64,000 bases of DNA from an uncultured Rhodopila sp. GTDB taxonomy: Bacteria; Pseudomonadota; Alphaproteobacteria; Acetobacterales; Acetobacteraceae. Below, piece after piece: positions 26,123 through 34,879 of the stretch. Numbering within the stretch: position 1 is the stretch's first letter; each line of letters starts with the position of its first letter. The notes beneath the pieces were generated by a model. That model was given only the letters and a program-made list of their open reading frames with translations. It was not told the origin of the DNA and searched no databases. Where the stretch lies: assembly GCA_903851415.1 (NCBI GenBank), contig CAINOE010000211.1, forward strand, positions 21,937 to 85,936, written 5' to 3'. Both the position numbers and the translations under genes were made by a program.

Positions 26123-27039
26123 TCTCCGCCGCGGCCGCGGCTTCCGTCCTGCCCGTCGCCGCCCACGCGGCTTCGGCCTGGACCAAATCCGCCTATGAGA
26201 CGGCCATGCGCGAATCCGGCCGACCGGTCAGCCTGACGGACGCCCAGTTCGACGCGATCCAGAAGCGCAAGCCGGCCGCCATGCGATTGATCGAGTCGTA
26301 CCTGAAGGAGCGGCTGGGTTCAGCAGATCCGGCGGTGCTGGCGGCATTCCAGGCGGTGCCCCGCGAGTACTATCACTACGAGTATCCGGAACACCGGGCG
26401 ACTCCGGGCGATGCCTATGAGGACAATCCGAAACCGTGGGCGCTCGGCTGGGGTTCGGCATTGTCCGATTATCTGGGGCAGGCCTACATGACCCAGATCT
26501 GCAAGCCAGGGCCGGGCGAAATCACGCTGGAGATCGGCACCGGCAGCGGATTTCAGAGCAGCCTGCTGTCGCGGATCGTCGCGAAGTCCTACTCGATCGA
26601 GATCATCGAGCCGCTGGGCAGGGCCGTCGGCAGGATTTTCGCCCCGCTGGGCTACGACAACGTCCATAGCCGCGTCGGCGACGGCTATTACGGCTGGCCG
26701 GAGGTGCAGGGCGGCTTCGACATCATCATCGTCACCTGCGCGGCGACCTTCGCGCCGCCCGATCTGTTCAAGCAGTTGAAGCCGGGCGGCCGGATGATCA
26801 TTCCCATCGGCCAGCCGTTCAAGCGCGGGCAGGTGCTGTATGTCTATACGAAGGACGCCGAGGGGAAGATCCACTCGAAGCGCGATATCGGGGTGTTCTT
26901 CATTCCGATGACCGGGGCGATCCAGCGAAACCAGCCGGTGCGCCCGGAGACCGTGTCGGATCGCGTGCCGGCGCCGCCGAAGCCTCCGGCGGATGAGCCC
27001 AAGCCCGCGGCCGCGGAGGCGAAACCGGCGGTGGAATAA
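26083..27039 (+). CDS. Tat-exported protein-L-isoaspartate O-methyltransferase-like protein
   Basis: A 318-residue protein of the PCMT family. The SAM-binding motif LEIGTGSGFQSSLLS is near residue 150, followed by GDGYYGWPEVQGGFDIIIVT and LKPGGRMIIPIG. The N-terminus carries a twin-arginine-like signal (ITRRGVISAAAAASVLPVAA), unusual for this normally cytoplasmic repair enzyme. No ATG is available near the signal, so the TTG at 26083 with an upstream GAGG is the likely start. The C-terminus is a Pro/Ala/Lys-rich tail. The overlap with the preceding membrane protein gene suggests a common operon. Confidence 0.75.
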   Translation: MARHPSTITRRGVISAAAAASVLPVAAHAASAWTKSAYETAMRESGRPVSLTDAQFDAIQKRKPAAMRLIESYLKERLGSADPAVLAAFQAVPREYYHYEYPEHRATPGDAYEDNPKPWALGWGSALSDYLGQAYMTQICKPGPGEITLEIGTGSGFQSSLLSRIVAKSYSIEIIEPLGRAVGRIFAPLGYDNVHSRVGDGYYGWPEVQGGFDIIIVTCAATFAPPDLFKQLKPGGRMIIPIGQPFKRGQVLYVYTKDAEGKIHSKRDIGVFFIPMTGAIQRNQPVRPETVSDRVPAPPKPPADEPKPAAAEAKPAVE

Positions 27040-27105
27040 CCGGGGCTGGAGGCTTCGCCGCCAACAACGGCGGCCTGGACCCGGATGGCGAATTACAGCG
27101 TGTTC

Positions 27106-27257
27106 AGGCTGACTGGAAAGGCGGCGGACGCTGCCACACCGTCATGGCCCGGCTCGTCCGGGCCACCTATACCAGCACCCTGCCGCGATAGGTGGCCCGG
27201 ACAACAAGCCGGGCCATGACGAACAGGGTCCTCGCCACGCTTCCAGTCAGCCTGGAA
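27106..27257. repeat. MITE-like nested inverted repeat truncating a gene
   Basis: Outer arms CAGGCTGACTGGAA (27106 region) and its exact complement TTCCAGTCAGCCTG (from 27241) enclose a second palindrome at 27141-27220 that belongs to the GTCATGG...CCATGAC family. The right outer arm lies in the tail of the broken outer-membrane protein gene. No transposase is present. Confidence 0.7.
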
Positions 27258-27676
27258 ATGCTCTAGCCTCCCAATACTTGTTGTTGAAGCTCAGCTCGAA
27301 ATTCAGCCCGTAAAAGAACGTCTGCCGCGCTGCACCCGGCACGACGAACAGGGTTCGCAATTTGCCCCCCGTTGAACTGCGCGGTGCCCGGGGCGAATGT
27401 ATAGACCGGCATATACACGCCGAGTTCCCACCAATCGGTCATGCCGTCGGCGGTTTCCAGTGCGCCGTTCCAGCTATGGTTGGAGATGGTCCCGCCAGGG
27501 AAGGCCGGTTGCCTGAGACCGTCCGGTGCGTAATCGTTATGTAACGCAGCGTCGACGTGGCCGCGCTCGGCAATTTCGGCGCCGTAAACCCGGATCTCGT
27601 CGGTCTGCGCCCGTGCGGCCAGCGGAGACGCCGCAGTCAATATGACTGCTGAAAAACAGAAGTTACGCCAAGGCAC
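27247..27676 (-). pseudogene. Truncated, frameshifted exported/outer-membrane protein gene
   Basis: The N-terminal part has a signal peptide (MPWRNFCFSAVILTAASPLAARA) and stretches such as HNDYAPDG, PGGTISNHSWNG and DWWELGVYMPVYTF that resemble a family of proteobacterial exported beta-barrel-like proteins. After a run of six C at 27364-27369 the frame must shift by one to give the expected RTLFVVPGAARQTFFYGLNFEL continuation. That frame then ends at 27247, well short of the roughly 260-residue family length, where the MITE-like repeat begins. The gene looks dead. Confidence 0.7.
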
Positions 27677-27908
27677 GACAGTTTCCCGTTAACTGTGTCA
27701 GCCGGGGAATTGGCGCTTCTTGCTACGCTGTCAACGGTGATGTATCCCGCGAGCGGATTGGGGGCGATGCCGCGATTGAGTGCATCACCCGCCGCAGGCG
27801 TGATCGAGCGTTACGTGCCGGAGCTGCGCAGGTTGCGGGTGTGATAAGCGGCCCGAACTCGTGCGCGCAATCCTGCCAGGCGAAGTCCGAAACCATGGTG
27901 AGAGTCTC

Positions 27909-28598
27909 ATGCCGCCCAAGGAACAGCACCGCTCGCATCGCACCGGGTGGCTGCGCGCCGCCGTGCTGGGCGCCAATGACGGCATCCTTTCAACCGGCAG
28001 TCTGCTGCTTGGCGTTGCCTCCTCCAACGCCAGCCACTCAAGCATCCTGATCGCCGGCATCGCGAGCCTGGTCGCCGGAGCCATGGCGATGGCCGCCGGA
28101 GAGTACGTCTCGGTCAGTTCGCAAGCCGACACCGAAGAGGCGGATCTCGCGCTGGAGCGGCTTGGGCTGGAAACCGATCTTGCTTACGAGCATGAAGAAC
28201 TCACACGGATCTACGTCGAGCGCGGTCTGACGACCGAGCTGGCAAGAGAGGTGGTGACGCAACTCATGGCCCGGGACGCCCTGGGCGCCCATGCCCGCGA
28301 CGAGATCGGCATCACCGATACGCAAGCCGCCCGGCCGCTGCAAGCTGCGGCGGCGTCCGGGGCGAGCTTCACGGTTGGCGCGATCCTGCCGCTCGCCGGC
28401 GCGGTGCTTGTGACCGGCCCGGACCTGATCCCCGTCGTTGCCGGAACATCGCTCGTCTTCCTGGCTTTACTCGGGGCGATGGCTGCGCGCGCTGGCGGGG
28501 CGAGCCTGGTCAGAGGCGCGGCGCGCGTCCTGTTTTGGGGCGCCCTGGCGATGGGGGTGACGGCCGGCGTCGGCGCGTTGGTGGGGACGCCGATGTGA
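27909..28598 (+). CDS. VIT1/CCC1-family divalent metal transporter
   Basis: A 229-residue membrane protein of the VIT family. The first helix has RAAVLGANDGILSTGSLLLGVA, followed by AGAMAMAAGEYVSVSSQADTE and a glutamate-rich cytoplasmic stretch that in relatives forms the metal-binding domain, then three more helices. Relatives export Fe2+ or Mn2+ from the cytoplasm. The ATG at 27909 is chosen because the family core begins soon after it. It stands alone. Confidence 0.85.
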   Translation: MPPKEQHRSHRTGWLRAAVLGANDGILSTGSLLLGVASSNASHSSILIAGIASLVAGAMAMAAGEYVSVSSQADTEEADLALERLGLETDLAYEHEELTRIYVERGLTTELAREVVTQLMARDALGAHARDEIGITDTQAARPLQAAAASGASFTVGAILPLAGAVLVTGPDLIPVVAGTSLVFLALLGAMAARAGGASLVRGAARVLFWGALAMGVTAGVGALVGTPM

Positions 28599-28982
28599 GA
28601 AAATGCGACCGGGTCCGGCGTGGCGGTCCGGCGGGCGATCGAATGGGCCAGCAGGCCCACCGCCGATGGAGCAGGCGACGGCTTTAAACCCGAAGCTCCC
28701 GGCACGAGGCGCCGCCCGCGGCGTGGCGTAGGCACAATTCCGATCCAAGATCGACCAGACGGGACGGCGCCTCGGCGCAGGCCGCGCGGGGCAAGCCGCC
28801 GGACTATTGCGCTTGCCCGTTACGGTGCCATCTCACATTCTTCCTGGTATGTTCGTCTTCACCGGAGCCGATGCCGCCACGACAGGTTTCGCGTTCCATG
28901 CCGGCCAACCGCGGGGATTCGCTCTTTTGCCGAAGCTGCTCTTGCGGTTCCGGCCCGGGGATTCGATGGCGGGAATCATTGG
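28599..28982. other. Intergenic region without recognisable gene
   Basis: Between the VIT gene and the methyltransferase gene I see GC-rich sequence without a start/ribosome-site pair leading to a plausible protein. An open frame continuing upstream of the methyltransferase start has no family similarity and a composition typical of noncoding high-GC DNA. Confidence 0.5.
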
Positions 28983-29720
28983 ATGAAGTGGTTGGAGCGT
29001 GCCGTCCGCAACCTGGTGGTTCGATCCGTCAACGCAAGCGGGGTGCTTCTGCTCCAGCGCGTGCCGATTGCGCTGCGAAATAACCGGTCTGACTTTTTGG
29101 CTCTCCGGCGGCATTGGGTCGCAGGGAAGCCGAAGGGCAATGACCTGGACATGGTCCGTCTGGCGTTTCTCGCGACCAACATCGCCGCCCTTGAGGCAGC
29201 CGGCGTTCCCGGTGCGTTCGCGGAACTTGGTGTCTGGCGAGGAAATTCGGCAAAGGTCATCCACAGCCTCGCCCCCGGAAGGGACCTTTACTTGCTGGAT
29301 ACCTTCCAGGGCTTTCCGGCAGAACATTCCGATGACGATCCGGTCAGCGGGATATCGCACCATTATCAGGATGTCTCGGTTGACACGGTTCGCGCCTTTG
29401 TCGGCCGGTCCGAGCGTATCCATTTCGTGGTCGGATGTTTTCCGGACTCAGCCGGCTCTATTCCATTTGAAGAGCGTTTCGCCTTCGTGCACATCGACTG
29501 CGATCTCTATCGATCGGTAAGAGCTGGACTTGAATACTTCTATCCACGCATGTCCCCGAAGGGGCTGATCGTGGTTCATGACTATGGCAGCGGCCGGTGG
29601 CCGGGCGTGACCAAAGCCGTGAACGAATATCTCTCCGACAAGCCGGAGACTCCGGTGCTGATACCCGACACTTCGGGGAGCGCCGCGATCGTCCGCCAGA
29701 TGCACGGATCACCTGTCTGA
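28983..29720 (+). CDS. TylF/MycF-type O-methyltransferase-like protein
   Basis: A 245-residue protein with the macrocin-O-methyltransferase (TylF) pattern: GAFAELGVWRGNSAK, DTFQGFP, FAFVHIDCDLYRSVRAGLEYFYPR and GLIVVHDYG. Such enzymes methylate sugar hydroxyls in a metal- and SAM-dependent manner; bacterial relatives outside antibiotic clusters often act on surface glycans. No sugar-biosynthesis genes are adjacent, so the substrate is unknown. Confidence 0.8.
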   Translation: MKWLERAVRNLVVRSVNASGVLLLQRVPIALRNNRSDFLALRRHWVAGKPKGNDLDMVRLAFLATNIAALEAAGVPGAFAELGVWRGNSAKVIHSLAPGRDLYLLDTFQGFPAEHSDDDPVSGISHHYQDVSVDTVRAFVGRSERIHFVVGCFPDSAGSIPFEERFAFVHIDCDLYRSVRAGLEYFYPRMSPKGLIVVHDYGSGRWPGVTKAVNEYLSDKPETPVLIPDTSGSAAIVRQMHGSPV

Positions 29721-29969
29721 CCCGGGCGCGGTAAACCGGCTCGGGGTCCCGTCCCGGCTCAAACCGCCGCCTCGCTGTCACCGCCACGGCCCCTAAATCG
29801 GGCCGGCCGCCGCGGTCCGGGCTCCGGCAGCGCCGCCCCAAAGCCGGGCGGCGGTCATCACCGGCGCCGGTGTTACAAAAGTCTGACGTCACGGATAACG
29901 GCTTGAAAACCGGGGCATGATGAACTAGGCCGCGAGGAAGCCGAACTCTGCCCGAGGGCGATCCCAGAC

Positions 29970-31238
29970 GTGAATTTCATTACCAAGTGCTACTACCTGT
30001 TCCGGCGCGTCTGGAAATCCGTTTCGCTCTATCTGGTCCTGGCCGGCCCCGGCCTCGTGGTGATGATCGCCGACAACGATGCGGGCGGCATCACAACCTA
30101 TGCCGCCACCGGAGCGAAATACGGCTATCACCTGATCTGGTTTCTGGTGATCCTCATCCCGGTCGCCTATTATGTACAAGAAATGACGGTTCGGCTGGGT
30201 GCGGTCACCAAGCGCGGCCACGCCGAGGCGATCTTCGACGGGTTCGGAGCCTTTTGGGGCTGGTTTTCGCTCCTCGACCTGATGCTGGTGGATTGGCTGA
30301 CCCTGGTGACCGAGTTCATCGGCATGACATCGGCGCTGCGGATTTTCGGCGTGCCCGAGTGGCTGACCGTCCTGGCGGTCTGCCTGCTGATGGGCTTCAT
30401 GGTGCTGAACGGCCGCTACTGGACCTGGGAGAAGATCGCGCTCGGCTTCTGCCTGCTGAATCTGATCTACATTCCGGCCGCATTCCTGGTTCAGCCACCG
30501 CTGCGCCAAATCCTGGCGGACGGCATCATCCCGAACTTCCCGGGCGGCTTCAACGGCGAGATGTTCTTCTTCCTGATGGCGAATATCGGCACCACCATCG
30601 CCCCGTGGATGCTGTTCTTCCAGCAGAGCTCCGTGGTGGACAAGGGCATGCGGGAGAAGGATATCCCCTGGGGCCGGTTCGACACCTGGACGGGTGCGAT
30701 CATTACCGTGGTGGTGGCGGTCTTCATCGTCGTGCTGACCGGCACCATCCTGCATGGCGTGGAGATCGACGACGCGGCGCAAGCCTCCGCCCTGGTCATG
30801 CAGACGAACCGGTATGCCGGCACGATGATGGCCATCGGCCTGTTCGATGCCGGACTGCTCGGGGCGATCTGCATCTCTCTCGCCAGTTCGTGGGCGTTCG
30901 GCGAAATCTTCGGCTGGGCGCATTCGTTGAACACCAAGATCAAGGAAGCGCCCTGGTTCTATGTCAGCTATTTCTTCACGCTGGTGTCCGCCGGCCTTGT
31001 CGTGCTGATCCCGGGCGCGCCGCTGGTGCTGATCACGCTGTTCGTTCAGGTCGTCGCGGTGACGCTGCTGCCGGCGGCGCTGGTGTTCCTGATCCTGCTG
31101 CTCAACGATCGTGAAACGATGGGCGGCCACTGCAACACCCGGTCGCAGAACGTCATCGGCGGGGTCATCATCGGGACGATCATCGTGCTGTCCACCTGCT
31201 ACGGCATCAGCGCCCTGTTCCCCGGGCTGTTCGCCTGA
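29970..31238 (+). CDS. NRAMP-related divalent metal transporter with atypical site motifs
   Basis: A 422-residue membrane protein with about eleven helices and the NRAMP fold (GPGLVVMIADNDAGG in helix 1; ANIGTTIAPWMLFFQQSS in helix 6). The usual helix-1 DPGN is DAGG and the helix-6 MPH is APW, so the transition-metal methionine is gone. Loss of that methionine is a feature of the described NRAMP-related magnesium transporters, so Mg2+ (or Mn2+) import is plausible. It is followed by a one-helix protein and a channel-less MgtE-N/CBS protein, fitting magnesium. Confidence 0.85.
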   Translation: MNFITKCYYLFRRVWKSVSLYLVLAGPGLVVMIADNDAGGITTYAATGAKYGYHLIWFLVILIPVAYYVQEMTVRLGAVTKRGHAEAIFDGFGAFWGWFSLLDLMLVDWLTLVTEFIGMTSALRIFGVPEWLTVLAVCLLMGFMVLNGRYWTWEKIALGFCLLNLIYIPAAFLVQPPLRQILADGIIPNFPGGFNGEMFFFLMANIGTTIAPWMLFFQQSSVVDKGMREKDIPWGRFDTWTGAIITVVVAVFIVVLTGTILHGVEIDDAAQASALVMQTNRYAGTMMAIGLFDAGLLGAICISLASSWAFGEIFGWAHSLNTKIKEAPWFYVSYFFTLVSAGLVVLIPGAPLVLITLFVQVVAVTLLPAALVFLILLLNDRETMGGHCNTRSQNVIGGVIIGTIIVLSTCYGISALFPGLFA

Positions 31239-31262
31239 CCATCATCCGGCCGCGAGGAAACC

Positions 31263-31457
31263 ATGTCGATCGCTCACGCCGTCCGCTCGCTGTTCGCCGG
31301 CAACCTGGAGAAGATCCGGGACATCAACCGCAAATACGCGACCCCGCGCATTGCGATGTCGCTGCCGGTGCGGCTCGCTTTGCTGGCGCTGCGCGTCTAT
31401 CTGCTCTTGCTCGTCGGTTTGCTCGTCTACAAGTTCACCATCACCCTCATGCAATAG
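31263..31457 (+). CDS. Small one-helix membrane protein, 64 residues
   Basis: A short basic protein with one strong C-terminal membrane helix (LALLALRVYLLLLVGLLVYKF). GCGAGGAAACC precedes the ATG, and it sits 24 bases after the NRAMP-like gene and 20 before the MgtE-N/CBS gene. It may be a small subunit of the transporter, or a link between transporter and the soluble sensor; this is inferred from position only. Confidence 0.7.
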   Translation: MSIAHAVRSLFAGNLEKIRDINRKYATPRIAMSLPVRLALLALRVYLLLLVGLLVYKFTITLMQ

Positions 31458-31477
31458 CGTTCGACGGCAGGCACATC

Positions 31478-32731
31478 ATGAACACTCTGATCGAGCGCAG
31501 CTATCTGCTGAGCGACCTCATCGGCATTCCGGCCGTCATCGCCGGCAAGAAGATCGGCAAGCTCGCGGACCTGATTGTCACCGAGGACGGCAAACTTCCC
31601 GAGGTCACGCATGTCCTGGTGAAGCGCCCGTTCGGGCACAAGTCGCTGCTGGTGCCCTGGGCCAAGGTGACCGAACTGGGACCGCGCCTGGTGATAGACG
31701 CGGCTACCTCGGCCGAGGTGAAGGGGGAGCCGCAAGAGGGGCAGGTCTGTTTGAAGGACCACCTGCTGGACAAGAAGGTGCTCGATTGCGACGACGACGA
31801 GGTCGAGGTCGTCTACGACATCAAGCTGGCGGTGCGCCAGGGCCGGCTGTACGCCACAGACGTCGATTGCTCGCGGGCGGCGTTCCTGCGCCGCATCGGT
31901 CTGCGGCCGCTGGCCGATATGCTGCGCTCCATCGCCAGCCGCATCAACGATGACACGATCCCCTGGACCTATGTGCAGCGCCTGCCGGCGGGAATCAGCG
32001 GCTTCCACGGCGACGTCAAGCTGAACGTCCTGAAGGAGAAGCTGCCGGACATCCATCCGGTGGACCTCGCCGACATCCTGGAGGAACTCGACCCGCAGGA
32101 ACGCCTGGCGATCTTCAACGCGCTGGAGACCGAGCATGCCTCCGACACCCTGGAGGAGATCGAGCCCCGGGTGCAGCGCGAACTGATCTCCTCGCTGGAG
32201 CCCGGGCGCGCCGCGGAGCTGATCAACGACATGAGCCCGGCGCAGGCGGCGGATATTTTGGCCGTGCTGCCGGCGCCGGATGTCGATGGCATCCTCGAGC
32301 TGATCGATGCCGAGGAGTCGCGCAAGATCCACCATTTGCTCGAGCACCACGACGACACCATCGTGAATTTCGCGACCACGCACGTGATCACCTTCCCGCC
32401 CGAGACAACCATCCGGCAGGTTCTCGATGACTATCGGGTCGTCGCCAAGGACGCGGATGTCGTGATGTATGTCTATGTGCTGGATGCCGGGCGCCGGCTT
32501 ATCGGCGTGCTCGACATCAAGGAGATCATGCAGGCCGAACCGGAGGACCGTCTGGCGGACGTGATGACCACCAATCTGGTGACCCTGAACGCCGGCTCCA
32601 CCGTGAAGGAGGCGGCAAAGCTGTTCGCCCGCTACAGCTTCCGGGCGATTCCGATCGTCGATGACGCCGAGCTGTTGCTGGGCGCGATCCCCTACCGCGA
32701 TGTGATGGACCTGCAGCACCGGGATGCATGA
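31478..32731 (+). CDS. PRC-barrel/MgtE-N/CBS domain protein without channel domain
   Basis: A 417-residue soluble protein. Residues about 1-160 form two PRC-barrel-like halves (LIGIPAVIAGKKIGKLADLIV), residues about 200-300 match the MgtE N-terminal superhelix (PVDLADILEELDPQERLAIFNAL), and about 300-410 hold two CBS domains. In MgtE these domains sense Mg2+ and gate the channel, but here no membrane domain follows. Its place behind the NRAMP-like gene suggests it regulates that transporter in trans. Confidence 0.85.
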   Translation: MNTLIERSYLLSDLIGIPAVIAGKKIGKLADLIVTEDGKLPEVTHVLVKRPFGHKSLLVPWAKVTELGPRLVIDAATSAEVKGEPQEGQVCLKDHLLDKKVLDCDDDEVEVVYDIKLAVRQGRLYATDVDCSRAAFLRRIGLRPLADMLRSIASRINDDTIPWTYVQRLPAGISGFHGDVKLNVLKEKLPDIHPVDLADILEELDPQERLAIFNALETEHASDTLEEIEPRVQRELISSLEPGRAAELINDMSPAQAADILAVLPAPDVDGILELIDAEESRKIHHLLEHHDDTIVNFATTHVITFPPETTIRQVLDDYRVVAKDADVVMYVYVLDAGRRLIGVLDIKEIMQAEPEDRLADVMTTNLVTLNAGSTVKEAAKLFARYSFRAIPIVDDAELLLGAIPYRDVMDLQHRDA

Positions 32732-32887
32732 GCGGACGGCCGGACCCGGCCCTGGCCATGATTTTACCGGCGTCCAGAATTGCCCGATCCGCCGAGTCGC
32801 CGATAACGCCGCAGTAGCCCCTTGGAACGCATTCGTTTAGATGCTCCGGAAAACTCCGCCGGTTCGGCGGAGCAAGAGGGAATCATC

Positions 32888-34057
32888 ATGATGCTGTCTC
32901 GCGTATTCACGGCCGCGCCGCTGCGTGCCGCTCTGCTGGCCGGCGCCGCCTGCCTCGCCTTTGGCGCCAGCGCGGCCGAACCCGCCGGGGACAAGGCCGG
33001 CGGGGAAAAGGCCAGGCCGGAAGGCCATCCGGTCACCGTCACCGAGGAAATGACCGGCGCCGGCATCGTTTCCAGCGGTGTGACGCTGCCGGACCCGCCG
33101 CCGGTGACCGGTTCGCGCGCCCATCCTGTCCCCGCCTGGGACAGCCCGCTCCCCTGGCCGATACTGATCGCCGATCGGCGGAATAACCGGTTGCTGGAGG
33201 TGACGCCGGATAAGCGGATTGTCTGGGAGTTTCCCTCTCCGAACCTGGCTATCTACCGTGGCAATGACGACGTGAACTTCACGCCCGACGGCAAGACCCT
33301 GGTCGTCAATGAGGAGGATAACTACGACATCCATTTCATTGACTATAAAACGCGCGCCCTGACCTGGACCTACGGCGTCTCCGACACGAAAGGCCGGGGT
33401 GAGGGCTACCTGGACTTCCCGGACGATGCGCGGCTGCTGCCGGACGGGCGGATGACGGTGGCGGACATCCGCAACTGCCGCCTGCTGTTCATCAATCCGG
33501 ACACGGCGAAGACGCTGACGCAATGGGGCAAGCCCGGCGTCTGCAAGCACAACCCGCCGGCGACCTTCGCCTTCCCCAACGACATCAACTACTACGACAA
33601 CGGCGACTTCCTGGTGACCGAAATCCCGGACGCCTGGATCACCCGCCTGGGCGGCGACGGCCATGTGGTCTGGAGCGTCAAGGCGCCGCATCTGCGCTAT
33701 CCCTCGGACGCCCGGGCGGCCAGCGACGGCAACGTCATTGTCGCCGATTTCACCAAGCCGGGCGGCGTGGTGATCTTCAACCCCGCAACGGGCAAGGTGG
33801 TCTGGGAATACCGGGTCAAAGAGGGCGAGAAGGCGCTGGATCATCCCTCGCTGGCGGAGGAACTGCCCAACGGCAACATCCTGCTGAACGACGACCATCG
33901 TGAACGGCTGCTGGTGATCGATCGCCAGTCCAAGGAGTTCGTCTGGCAATACGGCAAGACCGATACACGGGGCCATACGCCGGGGCTGCTGTGGTATCCG
34001 GACAGCGAGAGCCTCGACTATTACCACGATTGGAAGGCGGCGCTGGCCAAGAAATGA
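32888..34057 (+). CDS. Exported beta-propeller protein (PQQ/arylsulfotransferase-like)
   Basis: A 389-residue precursor with signal peptide (MMLSRVFTAAPLRAALLAGA, cleavage near ASAA). The rest shows propeller-type repeats such as ILIADRRNNRLLEVTPDKRIVWEF, VADIRNCRLLFINPD, NGDFLVTEIPDAW and EELPNGNILLNDDHRERLLVIDR. These resemble arylsulfotransferase/PQQ-like propellers, but I see no convincing active site. It is probably a periplasmic binding or structural protein. AGAGGGAA precedes the ATG. Confidence 0.7.
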   Translation: MMLSRVFTAAPLRAALLAGAACLAFGASAAEPAGDKAGGEKARPEGHPVTVTEEMTGAGIVSSGVTLPDPPPVTGSRAHPVPAWDSPLPWPILIADRRNNRLLEVTPDKRIVWEFPSPNLAIYRGNDDVNFTPDGKTLVVNEEDNYDIHFIDYKTRALTWTYGVSDTKGRGEGYLDFPDDARLLPDGRMTVADIRNCRLLFINPDTAKTLTQWGKPGVCKHNPPATFAFPNDINYYDNGDFLVTEIPDAWITRLGGDGHVVWSVKAPHLRYPSDARAASDGNVIVADFTKPGGVVIFNPATGKVVWEYRVKEGEKALDHPSLAEELPNGNILLNDDHRERLLVIDRQSKEFVWQYGKTDTRGHTPGLLWYPDSESLDYYHDWKAALAKK

Positions 34058-34083
34058 TCGCCGGCGCGGCGATATTGCGGTGC

Positions 34084-34104
34084 CGTCATGGCCGGGCCAT
34101 GACG
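34084..34104. repeat. Small hairpin of the GTCATGGCC repeat family
   Basis: CGTCATGG-CCGGG-CCATGACG is a 21-base single hairpin just downstream of the propeller gene. It looks like a minimal or remnant unit of the palindromes described elsewhere and could act as a 3'-end structure for the upstream gene. Confidence 0.6.
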
Positions 34105-34182
34105 GCGTAGCAGAAGAAGCTGCGCCATCCATCCCCGTCCTTCGTGCGCCTCGTTAGGCCGATCAACACCGGCGGGCCGGCG

Positions 34183-34668
34183 TCATCCCTTCACCGGCAC
34201 CCAGATCTCGAACCCGCCCAGCCCCGTCCGCCCATCGAACCGTTCATCGTAACGCTCGAACACCGCCGCATCCGCGCTCTGCAATCCCGATCCCGGCAGC
34301 CAGTCGTTGAAGATCGCCATGAAGGTTCCCCGCACCGCCGAGATGTGCCCGGCATGGGTGAACACGGCGTAGCGCTGCGGCGTCAGCCGCAGCGATGCAA
34401 AGTCCTCAGGCAGCGCGGCTGCATCCGCGACCTCCACCCCGGCGATGTAGTCGAAACCGTCCTCCTCGTCAGTGTTGTAGCAGACGCCATAGGCGACGTT
34501 GCCGATCTGGCCGGGGACGGCGCCGAGGCGGGGGCGGACGCGTTTCCAGAGCGATGGCATGCCGGACAGGTCATCGAAGCGGAAATGCTCCTGCAGTCCG
34601 GCGATCAGCAGCGGACCGCCATCCGCCATCCGGGGCGGGGCCAGTGTCGTCTTCGGGGTCTCATCCAT
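34183..34668 (-). CDS. GyrI-like/AraC effector-binding domain protein
   Basis: A 161-residue stand-alone GyrI-like domain with the stretches LIAGLQEHFRFDD, GQIGNVAYGVCYNTDEEDGFDYIAGVEV and RYAVFTHAGHISAV, typical of bacterial transcription activator effector-binding domains. There is no DNA-binding domain. Such proteins bind small hydrophobic ligands or act as antitoxin-like gyrase protectants. Function here cannot be assigned. Confidence 0.8.
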   Translation of the reverse strand: MDETPKTTLAPPRMADGGPLLIAGLQEHFRFDDLSGMPSLWKRVRPRLGAVPGQIGNVAYGVCYNTDEEDGFDYIAGVEVADAAALPEDFASLRLTPQRYAVFTHAGHISAVRGTFMAIFNDWLPGSGLQSADAAVFERYDERFDGRTGLGGFEIWVPVKG

Positions 34669-34879
34669 GGCATATGCCTCCGTCAGGGAAAGGGTCGCGA
34701 CAATACCGCCGGCGCGCGCCCGGCGGGGCTCGTCCGCGCATTGAGTTTCGATGAATCACACGGGCCTGGCCATAGGGGTCACGCTTGCCTCCCGCCCGGG
34801 GCATGCGCCACGCTATACCGGGTTCCGGCGCCGCGCGCTTGATCGCGGTTACTGAATCCGACCGGGGAAAGGCAGGCGC

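Noticed and set aside
27766..27843. Short open frame with a peptide resembling a sigma-factor N-terminus (VIERYVPELRR)
   Set aside because: Only 25 codons, no following homology and no clear ribosome site; too little to claim a remnant.
29970..31238. Canonical MntH assignment
   Set aside because: The DPGN and MPH motifs that define manganese/iron NRAMP proteins are altered, so mntH would overstate what is known.
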